A DNA stretch of 64,000 nt from Hydrocarboniphaga sp. GTDB taxonomy: Bacteria; Pseudomonadota; Gammaproteobacteria; Nevskiales; Nevskiaceae. The translations under genes and the position numbers were made by a program. Each line of letters starts with the position of its first letter. Position 1 is the stretch's first letter. The stretch spans positions 91,759 through 155,758 of the forward strand of contig NZ_JAQGNT010000009.1 of assembly GCF_028291725.1 (NCBI RefSeq), written 5' to 3'. Shown piece by piece: positions 16,703 through 24,529 of the stretch. Under the pieces are notes generated by a model. The model saw only the letters and a list, made by a program, of their open reading frames with translations, was not told the origin of the DNA and searched no databases.

Positions 16703-18018
16703 CAGAGGTTCTGCACGCTGATGCGCAGGCCGGCGCCGGCCGCCAGATCGGCGAAGCCCGGGAACGAGGTGTTGACGTTGGCGCAGTCCAGAATCCGGAT
16801 CGTGCCGGCCGCACGCAGGCTGGCCATCGTGAACGACATCGCCACGCGGTGATCGCCGCGCGAATCGATGCTGCCGCCGCCGATGGCGCCGCCGCGCAGC
16901 ACCATGCCGTCGGGCATCGCCCGCGCGTCGACACCGAGCGCGACCAGGCCGTCGCACATCACCTGGATACGATCGGATTCCTTCACGCGCAGCTCCTCGG
17001 CACCAGTCAGGCGGGTTTCGCCCTCGGCACAGGCCGCGGCGACGAACAGCGCCGGGAACTCGTCGATGGCGCTGGCCACCAGATCCTTAGCAATGTCGAT
17101 GCCGCGCAGCTGTCCGCCGCGGATGCGGATGTCCGCAACCGGCTCGCCGCCGAAGTCGCGCGGATTCTGCAGCTCGATATTCGCGCCCATGCGCCGCAGG
17201 ATTTCGATGACACCGGTGCGCGTCGGGTTGACACCGACATCGACCAGGGTCACATCGGAGCCCGGCAGGATCGCGGCGCCGACCATGAAGAACGCGGCCG
17301 AAGAGATATCGGCCGGCACCTGCACCTTCGCCGCTTTCAGCTTCTGGCCGCCGCGCAGCGCCGCGTATCCAGGGCGCGCTTCGACTTCGACGCCGAAGCT
17401 GCGCAGCATGCGTTCGGTGTGATCGCGAGAAGCTTCGGGCTCGTGAACCTGGGTCAGGCCTTGCGCATACAGGCCAGCCAGCAGGATCGAAGACTTGATC
17501 TGAGCACTGGCGACCGGCGAGCGGTATTCGATCGCGTGCAGGCCGGCGACCGGATGAATATGCAGCGGCGCGCGGCCGTCCGTTGAGCCGATACGCGCAC
17601 CCATCTGCGTCAACGGGTCGATCACACGTCGCATCGGCCGCTTCGACAGCGAAGCGTCGCCGGTCAGCGTGGTTTCGAAATTCTGCGCCGCCAGCAGGCC
17701 GGTCATCAGACGCATCGAGGTGCCGGAATTGCCAAGATCGAGCACCTGGCCCGGCGACTTCAAACCATGCAGGCCGACACCGGTGATTGAGAACTCGGTC
17801 GAGGAACGACGATCGAGCGTCGCACCCATCGCCTCGAAGGCTTTCATCGTGCACAGGCAGTCTTCGCCGTCGAGAAAGCCGCTGACTTCGCTCGTGCCTT
17901 CAGCCAGCGCGCCGAACATCACCGAGCGATGCGAGATGGATTTGTCGCCGGGCACGCGCAGACGACCTTGCAGGGTGCCGCCGGGTTCCACGGTGAAACT
18001 CAGGCTGCTATCGCTCAT
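16702..18018 (-). CDS. aroA: 3-phosphoshikimate 1-carboxyvinyltransferase (EPSP synthase), class II-like
   Basis: EPSP synthase joins PEP to shikimate-3-phosphate, the sixth shikimate-pathway step. The protein (438 aa) carries VPGDKSISHRSVMFGALAEG at the N-terminus, GDASLSKRPMRRV, ASAQIKS and SRDHTERML, then LRVKESDR. RDHTE and SAQIKS are features of the class II (Agrobacterium CP4-like) enzymes rather than the E. coli type. The loop corresponding to CP4 GNAATG reads GNSGTS, so Gly replaces the Ala linked to glyphosate insensitivity. I use the ATG at 18018; a GTG at 18027 is in frame. Confidence 0.94.
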   Translation of the reverse strand: MSDSSLSFTVEPGGTLQGRLRVPGDKSISHRSVMFGALAEGTSEVSGFLDGEDCLCTMKAFEAMGATLDRRSSTEFSITGVGLHGLKSPGQVLDLGNSGTSMRLMTGLLAAQNFETTLTGDASLSKRPMRRVIDPLTQMGARIGSTDGRAPLHIHPVAGLHAIEYRSPVASAQIKSSILLAGLYAQGLTQVHEPEASRDHTERMLRSFGVEVEARPGYAALRGGQKLKAAKVQVPADISSAAFFMVGAAILPGSDVTLVDVGVNPTRTGVIEILRRMGANIELQNPRDFGGEPVADIRIRGGQLRGIDIAKDLVASAIDEFPALFVAAACAEGETRLTGAEELRVKESDRIQVMCDGLVALGVDARAMPDGMVLRGGAIGGGSIDSRGDHRVAMSFTMASLRAAGTIRILDCANVNTSFPGFADLAAGAGLRISVQNL

Positions 18019-18047
18019 AAAAGGCACCCGCTTAATTGAAACATTCA

Positions 18048-18127
18048 GTAGGTCGGCAATCCCTTGCCGACGTGCACCCTTCGGGGCGCAATCGACGCCT
18101 CACGTCGGCAAAGGATTGCCGACCTAC
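18048..18127. repeat. REPIN-like palindrome, family B (copy 1)
   Basis: The left arm GTAGGTCGGCAATCCCTTGC and the mirrored right arm ending GGATTGCCGACCTAC are separated by a longer variable middle. It lies between tyrA and aroA. GTAG and CTAC mark the outer ends; each arm also has internal dyad symmetry (GTCGGCAA...TTGCCGAC), the REP hallmark. Confidence 0.88.
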
Positions 18128-18166
18128 GATTCGTAGCATCCCGTTGATTCCTCATCGGCGACAGCT

Positions 18167-19036
18167 CTACTCGATCTGCGTCAGGTAGTGTTCACGCGCC
18201 GCACGGGCGCGCTCGAAAGCCGCTTTCAACTCGTCCCAGCGGCCGCCCGCGATCATCGCCTGCAGCGACTGCAGATCGGCGATCTGCCGCGTCAGCAGCT
18301 CGCCGACCGCCGGCGCATTCGCACGAACGATGTCGTGCCACATCTGCGGTGAGCTGCTGGCGATGCGGGTGAAATCGCGAAAGCCGCCACCGGCATTCGG
18401 GAAAATACTGGCGCTGTCGTCGAGCTTGCCGATGACGTCGACGAAGCTGTACGCGAGAATGTGCGGCAGATGCGAGGTCGCCGCAAAAATGGCGTCGTGC
18501 TGCGCCGGCGCCATCTCGACGACGCGGGCGCCGCAGGCTTCCCAGAGCGCGCGAACCAGGGCCAGCGCCTTGGCGTCCTGCCGGGCATGCGGCGTCAGGA
18601 TCACGCGATGCTTGCGGAACAGATCGACCAGCGAGTTGGCGACACCGCTTTTCTCGGTGCCGGCGATCGGATGGCCGGGCACGAACCAGGGCGGAAGTTC
18701 GCCGAACACACTCTCGACATCGGCAACGACAGACTGCTTGGTACTGCCGACATCCGTGACCACGGTGCCAGCCGCCATCGCGCCGCGGATCGCGGTGAGT
18801 GCTTCGACGGTGTGCAACACCGGCACGGCGACGATCACCAGATCGGCGTTTTTGACCGCTGCAGCCGGTGTTTCGGCCGCGCTGTCGATCACTCCCAGCG
18901 ACAGCGCTTCTTCACGCCGCTGAGAGTCCGGATCGTAGCCGCTGATGTGGCCGACCATTCCGGCGGCGCGCAGCGCGCGCGCTACCGATCCACCGATCAG
19001 TCCCAGGCCGACGACGGCCAGATGCTTTGCCAGCAT
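18167..19036 (-). CDS. tyrA: prephenate dehydrogenase (TyrA family)
   Basis: This NAD(P)-dependent enzyme converts prephenate (or arogenate) to the tyrosine precursor. The dinucleotide fold VVGLGLIGGSVARAL starts at residue 8, and the substrate-site segment HPIAGTEKSGV and the later ATSHLPHILAYSF are typical. It is 289 aa without a fused chorismate mutase or ACT domain, so it belongs to the monofunctional form. It is 3 bp downstream of hisC within the aromatic block. Confidence 0.93.
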   Translation of the reverse strand: MLAKHLAVVGLGLIGGSVARALRAAGMVGHISGYDPDSQRREEALSLGVIDSAAETPAAAVKNADLVIVAVPVLHTVEALTAIRGAMAAGTVVTDVGSTKQSVVADVESVFGELPPWFVPGHPIAGTEKSGVANSLVDLFRKHRVILTPHARQDAKALALVRALWEACGARVVEMAPAQHDAIFAATSHLPHILAYSFVDVIGKLDDSASIFPNAGGGFRDFTRIASSSPQMWHDIVRANAPAVGELLTRQIADLQSLQAMIAGGRWDELKAAFERARAAREHYLTQIE

Positions 19037-19039
19037 CGC

Positions 19040-20188
19040 TCAGGCGCCGAGCACGTCGCGCAGCGCGGCCATGAAACGCTGGTTCTCGCTTTCGGTGCCC
19101 AAGGTCACGCGCAGGAAGTTCGGCAGGCCGTAGGAACCCATCGGCCTTACGATGATGCCGCGCTCCAGCAGTCCCTGATGGATAGGCGCGGCATTGCGGC
19201 CGAAATCGATTGTCAGGAAATTCGCCTGCGACGGCAGATGGCTCAGGCCGAGCTTGGCCAGCAGCGGCGGCAGCCGCAGGCGCTCGCGGGCGTTGAGATC
19301 GACCGATACGCGCACGTGCTGCTGGTCGGCCAGCGCGGCTTCGGCGGCGATCAGCGCCAGCGTGTTGTTGTTGAACGGCTGACGCACGCGATTCAACAGA
19401 TCGGCGACCGTCGGGTGCGACAGCGCATAACCGACGCGCAGACCGGCCAGGCCATAAATCTTCGAAAACGTGCGGCACACCAGCAGGTTCGGATAACGAT
19501 CCAGCCAGCCGCGCGCGTTGGAGCGCAGCTCCACGTCCTGGTAGTCGTAATACGCCTCGTCGAGCGCGACGATCACCTGCGGCGGCACGGCGTCGAGGAA
19601 GCGCTCGATTTGCTGCGGCGTATTCCAGGTGCCGGTCGGATTGTTCGGGTTCGCGATAAACACCAGGCTTGCGTCCGGACGCGTCTTCAGCACGCGCGCG
19701 AACGCATCGAGATCATGGCCGTAAGGCATCGTCGGATGATTCGCCGGATAGCTCGGCACTACCACCGCTTCGGCGTTCTGCGCCTGCGTCGCCAGCGCAT
19801 AAACCGCGAACGCGAAATCCGAATACATCACCGCGCGGCCCGGGCCGGCGTAGATCCGCGACAGGAATTCGAGGATGTCGTTGGAGCCGTTGCCGAGCGT
19901 GATCTGCTCGGGCGCGATGTCGTGGTAGCGGCCGATCGCGGCTTTCAGCGCATAACCGCTGCCGTCCGGATACAGGCCGAGATTCAGCTCGCCGGCCGCA
20001 GCGGCAACGGCCGCGCGAACCTTGGCACTGGCGCCGAGCGGGTTCTCGTTGGAGGCGAGCTTGAGCACGTCCTTGATGCCGAGGCGACGCTGCAGTTCGT
20101 CGATCGGCATGCCGGGTGTGTAGGCGTGCAATGACAGCACGCCGGGCAGCGCGTTCTGCTTGAGGCTATCGGCCATTTCTTTCATCAC
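19040..20188 (-). CDS. hisC: histidinol-phosphate / aromatic aminotransferase HisC
   Basis: This PLP-dependent class I/II aminotransferase (382 aa) has LASNENPLGAS near residue 43, NPNNPTGTW and the PLP-binding Lys in CRTFSKIYGLAGLRVGYAL. Being flanked by pheA and tyrA, it probably acts as an imidazole-acetol-phosphate aminotransferase that also serves aromatic amino-acid transamination, as proposed for HisC2 in Pseudomonas. It starts 7 bp after pheA. Confidence 0.93.
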   Translation of the reverse strand: MMKEMADSLKQNALPGVLSLHAYTPGMPIDELQRRLGIKDVLKLASNENPLGASAKVRAAVAAAAGELNLGLYPDGSGYALKAAIGRYHDIAPEQITLGNGSNDILEFLSRIYAGPGRAVMYSDFAFAVYALATQAQNAEAVVVPSYPANHPTMPYGHDLDAFARVLKTRPDASLVFIANPNNPTGTWNTPQQIERFLDAVPPQVIVALDEAYYDYQDVELRSNARGWLDRYPNLLVCRTFSKIYGLAGLRVGYALSHPTVADLLNRVRQPFNNNTLALIAAEAALADQQHVRVSVDLNARERLRLPPLLAKLGLSHLPSQANFLTIDFGRNAAPIHQGLLERGIIVRPMGSYGLPNFLRVTLGTESENQRFMAALRDVLGA

Positions 20189-20194
20189 AGCTTT

Positions 20195-21280
20195 TCAGAT
20201 CACCGCTTGCGGGTAAGAGCCGAGCACGCGGAACAGAGCGGCGTGCCGGCGGATTTCTTCGAGTACCGGCTTGATCGCCGAATCTTCGCAATGCCCGTCG
20301 AAATCGATGTAGAAGTTGTAGTCCCAGGCCGCGCGACGCGAGGGCCGCGATTCGAGCTTGGTCAGATTGATGCCGGCCTTTGCGAACGGCGCCAGCAGTT
20401 CGAACAAGGCTCCGGGGCTGCCCTTCTGGGCCGAGAACACCAGGGAGGTCTTGTCGCGCCCCGTTGGATCGGAGAGCTTGCGGCCGATGATCAGGAAGCG
20501 CGTCGTATTGCTGGGGTCGTCCTCGATGTTCGAGGCGAGCACGTTCAGGCCATACAGCTCGGCCGCGGCCTTGCTGGCAATCGCGGCGCCGATCCCGCTC
20601 TCGCTGACCTGCTGGGCCGCGGCGCCGTTGCTCGATACCACCGCTTGCGAAGCGTTCGGCAGCGTGGCGTCGAGCCAGTGACGGCACTGCGCCAGCGACT
20701 GCGCGTGCGAGAAAATCACCTTGACCTGATCGATCCGCTCGACCTTGGCCATCAGGTGGTGATGAACCGGCAACAGGACTTCGCCGCAGATCGACAAATT
20801 GGCTGTCGCCAGCTCGTCGAGCGTGTTGCTGACGATGCCGCCTATCGAATTCTCGACCGGTACGACGCCGTAGGCGGTTTCGCCGGAATCGACGTCGCGG
20901 AAAATCTCGTCGATCGCCCGCTTGGCACGCGCCTCGACCGAGTGGCCGAAATGTTTGTATACGGCTTCCTGCGTGTACGTGCCTTCAGGCCCCAGGTAGG
21001 CCACCGTCAGCGGCGACTCCAGCGCCAGGCAGGCCGACATGATTTCGCGCATCAGCCGCGCCATCACCTCGTCGGAGATCGGGCCCTTGTTGCGCTCCAT
21101 CGCGCGCCGCAATACCTCGGCCTCTCGCGCCGGGCGATAGTGATCGCCGTCGGCACCGGAGCGGGCCTTGATATCGCGGACGGCTTCGGCAACGCGGGCG
21201 CGCTCGCTGATCAGGCCCTGGACTTGTCTGTCCAGGTCGTCGATCAGGGCGCGGGCTTCGGCAAGCGTGGTTGGTTTCAT
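20195..21280 (-). CDS. pheA: bifunctional chorismate mutase / prephenate dehydratase (P-protein)
   Basis: PheA turns chorismate into prephenate and then phenylpyruvate. Residues 1-90 form an AroQ-type mutase helix bundle (RALIDDLDRQVQGLISERARVAEAVRDIK). The dehydratase domain begins AYLGPEGTYTQEAVYKHFG and contains the Thr-Arg motif NTTRFLIIG. The C-terminal ACT domain has the Phe-binding LESRPSRRAAWDYNFYIDF. The 361-aa length is usual. The gene order serA-pheA-hisC-tyrA-aroA suggests a single amino-acid block. Confidence 0.96.
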   Translation of the reverse strand: MKPTTLAEARALIDDLDRQVQGLISERARVAEAVRDIKARSGADGDHYRPAREAEVLRRAMERNKGPISDEVMARLMREIMSACLALESPLTVAYLGPEGTYTQEAVYKHFGHSVEARAKRAIDEIFRDVDSGETAYGVVPVENSIGGIVSNTLDELATANLSICGEVLLPVHHHLMAKVERIDQVKVIFSHAQSLAQCRHWLDATLPNASQAVVSSNGAAAQQVSESGIGAAIASKAAAELYGLNVLASNIEDDPSNTTRFLIIGRKLSDPTGRDKTSLVFSAQKGSPGALFELLAPFAKAGINLTKLESRPSRRAAWDYNFYIDFDGHCEDSAIKPVLEEIRRHAALFRVLGSYPQAVI

Positions 21281-21361
21281 ATCCCTGAGAGGGCGTTTAG
21301 AGGCATTTCGGGGTGCGAAGGATACGCCAAGATGCTGGCTGGTTTCCCCTGGTCCTATCCT

Positions 21362-21387
21362 GTAGGTCGGGCTTCAGCCCGAGCTAC
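21362..21387. repeat. single REP-like hairpin, family E
   Basis: GTAGGTCGGGCTTCAGCCCG followed by AGCTAC: one short hairpin (TCGGGCTTCAGCCCGA) flanked by GTAG and CTAC, in the 120-bp gap between serA and pheA. A related unit occurs at 50512-50531. Confidence 0.75.
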
Positions 21388-21402
21388 AGAGACATTCCTG
21401 AT

Positions 21403-22578
21403 TCATCTAGCCGCAATCACCCGTGTCGACAGCACCCCCGGGATCACCGCGATCTCGTCGACCACGGTCTGCGGGATCGCGGTGTCAACGTCGACCAGGG
21501 TATAGGCCAGGTCACCGCGCGACTTGTTCAGCAGGTCGGCGATGTTGAGATTACGCCGCGCCAGAGCCGTGGAAATCTGGCCGACCATGTTCGGCACGTT
21601 CTCGTTGACGATGCACAGCCGGTGCTTGCCTGGCAGCAAGGCCAGCACCGCCTCCGGGAAGTTCACCGAGTTGGTGACGTTGCCGGTCTCGAGAAAGTCG
21701 CGCAGCTGCTCGGCCACCATCACCGCACAGTTGTCCTCAGCCTCGTTGGTCGATGCGCCCAGATGCGGCAGCGCGACCACGCGCGGGTTGCCCTTCAAGG
21801 CATTGGACGGAAAGTCGCAGACGTAGGCGTGCAGCCGGTTCTCGTTGAGCGCTTCGACCACGGCGGCCTCGTCGACGATGCCTTCGCGGGCGAAATTCAG
21901 CACCACACCGCGCGGCCTCATGAGCTTGATGCGCTCGGCATTGATCAGATTCCGCGTCGCCGCGATCAGCGGCACGTGCAGCGACACGAACTGCGATTTC
22001 GCCAGCACCTCGTCAACCGTCAGCGCCTGCTTGACGCGCGCATCCAGCTTCCAGGCGTTCTGCACCGTCATCGCCGGGTCATAGCCCCAGACCTCCATGC
22101 CGAGCTCGATCGCCGCGTTCGCCAGCTTGACGCCGATCGCGCCCAGGCCGATCACGCCGATCGAACGTCCCGGCAATTCCATGCCGACGAACTTCTTCTT
22201 GCCGGCTTCGACCGCTTCATGCATCGCCTTGTCGTCGCCGTCGAGCTTGCGCACGAAATCCAGCGCTGGCGCGATGTTGCGCGAGGCCAGCAGCAGGCCG
22301 GCCAGCACCAGCTCCTTCACTGCATTGGCATTGGCGCCCGGCGCATTGAACACCGGCACGCCGCGCTTGCTCATCAAGGCAACCGGAATATTGTTGGTGC
22401 CGGCTCCGGCGCGGCCGATCGCTTTGACCGAGGCCGGCAACTCGAGCTTGTGCAGGTCGGCCGAGCGCACCAGGATCGCGTCGGGCTGGGCGACGTCCGG
22501 GCCGGTCTGGAAGCGCGGCGCGGGCAGGCGCTCCAGGCCCTCGGCGGAGATGTTGTTGATCGTCTGAATCTTGAACAT
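21403..22578 (-). CDS. serA: D-3-phosphoglycerate dehydrogenase
   Basis: SerA oxidises 3-phosphoglycerate, the committed step of serine synthesis. The 391-aa protein has the Rossmann motif RSIGVIGLGAIGVKLANAAI and the catalytic region LPHLGASTNEAEDNCAVMVAEQ. A C-terminal ACT domain (LNIADLLNKSRGDLAYTLVDVD) probably gives serine feedback. It lacks the long intervening domain of type I SerA. It is 19 bp downstream of serC, so both serine enzymes are probably co-expressed. Confidence 0.95.
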   Translation of the reverse strand: MFKIQTINNISAEGLERLPAPRFQTGPDVAQPDAILVRSADLHKLELPASVKAIGRAGAGTNNIPVALMSKRGVPVFNAPGANANAVKELVLAGLLLASRNIAPALDFVRKLDGDDKAMHEAVEAGKKKFVGMELPGRSIGVIGLGAIGVKLANAAIELGMEVWGYDPAMTVQNAWKLDARVKQALTVDEVLAKSQFVSLHVPLIAATRNLINAERIKLMRPRGVVLNFAREGIVDEAAVVEALNENRLHAYVCDFPSNALKGNPRVVALPHLGASTNEAEDNCAVMVAEQLRDFLETGNVTNSVNFPEAVLALLPGKHRLCIVNENVPNMVGQISTALARRNLNIADLLNKSRGDLAYTLVDVDTAIPQTVVDEIAVIPGVLSTRVIAAR

Positions 22579-22597
22579 TGGGGCTCCCTTTAGACGA

Positions 22598-23680
22598 TCA
22601 GGCGCGGGTGCGCGCGAACTCTTTCATGTAGCCGACCAGCGCCTGGACGCCCTCGATCGTCATCGCGTTGTAGATCGACGCGCGCATGCCGCCGACCGAG
22701 CGATGGCCTTTCAGGCCGATCAGCCCCGCCGCTTTCGAGCCTTTCAGGAAATCCGCATCGAGTTCCGGATTCGCCAGCGTAAACGGCACATTCATCTTCG
22801 AGCGCACCGGCTTGGCGACCGGGTTGCGATAGAAGTCCTGGCTATCCAGATAGTCGTAGAGCAGCGCCGCCTTGCGCGCATTGTGTTCACCGACCGCCGC
22901 GAGCCCGCCTTCGGCCTTCATCCACTTGAACACCAGGCCGCAGACGTACCAGGCGAAAGTTGGCGGCGTGTTCATCATCGAATCGTTTTCGGCGACGTTC
23001 TTGTAGTCGTGGATCTGGAACGTGCCCGGCGCGGTCTTGCCGATCAGATCGTCGCGCACGATCACCACGGTCAAACCGGCCGGGCCGATGTTCTTCTGCG
23101 CGCCGGCATAGATCAGCCCGTACTTCGACACGTCGAACGGGCGCGACGCGAAGCTCGACGACATGTCGCTGACCAGCGTCACGCCACCGACATCCGGCGC
23201 ATCCGGAAACTCGACGCCATGAATCGTTTCATTCGAGGTGATGTGCACGTAGGCCGCATCCGGATCGAGCTTCCAGCTGGCACGCTCCGGGATGTCGGTG
23301 AACTTACCGGCTTCACTGCTCGCGGCCAGATTGGCCTTGCCGTGATTCGCGAATTCCTTGTACGCCTTCTTGCCCCAGTCGCCATTGACGATGAAATCGG
23401 CGCCGGTCTTGCCGCGCAGCAGGTTCTGCGGCACGACCGCGAACTGCGCGGTCGCCCCGCCCTGCATGAACAGCACTTTGTAGTGGGCGGGAATGTTCAG
23501 CACTTCGCGCATGTCGCGCTCGCAGTCTTGTGCGATCGAGGTGAACTCCTTGTCGCGATGGCTCATCTCCATCACGCCCATGCCGCAGCCCTGCCAGTCG
23601 AGCAGCTCGGCCTTGACCTGTTCGAGGACCGGCAGCGGCAAGGTCGCGGGTCCGGCGCTGAAGTTATAGATACGGCTCAT
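22598..23680 (-). CDS. serC: phosphoserine aminotransferase
   Basis: SerC transaminates 3-phosphohydroxypyruvate to phosphoserine and also acts in pyridoxal phosphate synthesis. It is 360 aa with the N-terminal IYNFSAGPATLP, PLP Lys in IYAGAQKNIGPAGLTVVIV and the C-terminal GHRSVGGMRASIYNAMT. In many gammaproteobacteria it directly follows gyrA; here a toxin-antitoxin pair and a REPIN lie between the two. Confidence 0.97.
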   Translation of the reverse strand: MSRIYNFSAGPATLPLPVLEQVKAELLDWQGCGMGVMEMSHRDKEFTSIAQDCERDMREVLNIPAHYKVLFMQGGATAQFAVVPQNLLRGKTGADFIVNGDWGKKAYKEFANHGKANLAASSEAGKFTDIPERASWKLDPDAAYVHITSNETIHGVEFPDAPDVGGVTLVSDMSSSFASRPFDVSKYGLIYAGAQKNIGPAGLTVVIVRDDLIGKTAPGTFQIHDYKNVAENDSMMNTPPTFAWYVCGLVFKWMKAEGGLAAVGEHNARKAALLYDYLDSQDFYRNPVAKPVRSKMNVPFTLANPELDADFLKGSKAAGLIGLKGHRSVGGMRASIYNAMTIEGVQALVGYMKEFARTRA

Positions 23681-23726
23681 CGGATGGATCTCCTGTTTTA
23701 GTTTTTTGACTGGGGCTCAGCTGGGC

Positions 23727-24152
23727 TCAAGCAGCCGCGGACGAACGCGTCGCCCGCAGCCAGTTTTCAACTTCAAGGCCAGGCACCGACAGATAACGCT
23801 GCGGCTCGTCGGTGATCAGCGTCAGGCCGTGCGCGAGCGCGGTCGCGGCCAGGATCAGCTCGAATCCGCTGAGACTCTCGTGCTGCTGCGCCAGGTAACC
23901 GGCGAGCTGGCTCGCCTTCTGCGCCTCGGCGCCGCCGAACTCGATCACGCGCACCGTCGCCAGCAGGTTCTTCATCAGCTCGCCGTAGCGCGACAGGGCG
24001 CGCGGCTGCATCCGCAGCCCGGTCTCAGCCTGCACCTGGCTGACCACCGAAACGGCGACTTCACCCGGCTTGAGCTGCCCCAGTGCCAGTACCACCGGCA
24101 GCCGGCCCTTGACCGCGGCCGCCAGCATGGCCGCATCGAGCAAGACCGCCAT
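23727..24152 (-). CDS. VapC-type PIN-domain toxin (divergent)
   Basis: This 141-aa protein has the PIN-domain layout of VapC ribonucleases. Acidic residues are Asp6 (LLDAAM), Glu43 (QAETGLRM), Glu98 (FELILAATAL) and Asp115 (LITDEPQRY). Family members usually have DTN at the first site and Asp at the third; here the Asn is Ala and the Asp is Glu, so activity may be altered. Its ATG overlaps the stop of the upstream ribbon-helix-helix gene, as in vapBC operons. The target RNA cannot be predicted. Confidence 0.82.
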   Translation of the reverse strand: MAVLLDAAMLAAAVKGRLPVVLALGQLKPGEVAVSVVSQVQAETGLRMQPRALSRYGELMKNLLATVRVIEFGGAEAQKASQLAGYLAQQHESLSGFELILAATALAHGLTLITDEPQRYLSVPGLEVENWLRATRSSAAA

Positions 24153-24385
24153 CAGCGATCCTCACCAGGTTTCCAGACCTGGAAGTCCGCAATCCCGGCC
24201 GCGAGTTCGGGCGCCGGATTACGGAAATGCTCGCGCAGCGCCGGCGGCCAGTCGCTGGCCTCGAAACGCAGAAGCCAATCCTTGACGCCTATTGAGATCA
24301 GGCGATTGCGCGTCATGCCGGTGGCCTCGACCGCGCGATTCAGGCGCTCGAGGGTTTCGTCGTCGAAATGGACGCTGAAGTTCAT
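24152..24385 (-). CDS. ribbon-helix-helix antitoxin (VapB-type partner)
   Basis: The 77-aa protein starts MNFSVHFDDETLERLNRAVE, then TGMTRNRLISIGVKDWL: a beta-strand followed by two helices of the RHH DNA-binding fold. The tail rich in Trp, Pro and Glu probably wraps the toxin. I use the ATG at 24385, since the ORF-track start would put the promoter inside the gene. It is expected to neutralise the neighbouring PIN toxin and repress its own promoter. Confidence 0.82.
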   Translation of the reverse strand: MNFSVHFDDETLERLNRAVEATGMTRNRLISIGVKDWLLRFEASDWPPALREHFRNPAPELAAGIADFQVWKPGEDR

Positions 24386-24392
24386 GTCGCGA

Positions 24393-24421
24393 ATTACAAC
24401 ATAACAGGACATGTTAGACAA
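24393..24421 (-). promoter_or_regulatory. toxin-antitoxin promoter with inverted repeat
   Basis: On the minus strand TTGTCT (24421-24416) and TGTAAT (24398-24393) are 17 bp apart, 8 bp before the antitoxin ATG, which would give a very short leader. The spacer region holds the inverted repeat AACAT-N8-ATGTT (24398-24415), a plausible autoregulatory operator for the RHH protein. Confidence 0.6.
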
Positions 24422-24438
24422 ACTTTCTGATCGTACCC

Positions 24439-24517
24439 ATAGGTTGGGGTGAGCGCAGCGAACCCCAACATCGGCGCGGAACGAATGTTGGGGTTCGCTG
24501 CGCTCACCCCAACCTAC
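24439..24517. repeat. REPIN-like palindrome, family A (copy 1)
   Basis: Perfect 31-bp arms, AGGTTGGGGTGAGCGCAGCG... and its mirror ...CTGCGCTCACCCCAACCT, around a 13-bp loop. Each arm has internal symmetry (GTTGGGGT...ACCCCAAC). Outer ends are ATAGG and CCTAC. It lies between the gyrA stop and the toxin-antitoxin promoter. Confidence 0.9.
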
Positions 24518-24529
24518 GCCTACGCCTGT

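Noticed and set aside
24439-24517. REPIN palindromes as CRISPR or transcription terminators
   Set aside because: Copies are single, inverted and scattered, not regularly spaced direct repeats; no T-run follows, so they are not standard terminators.
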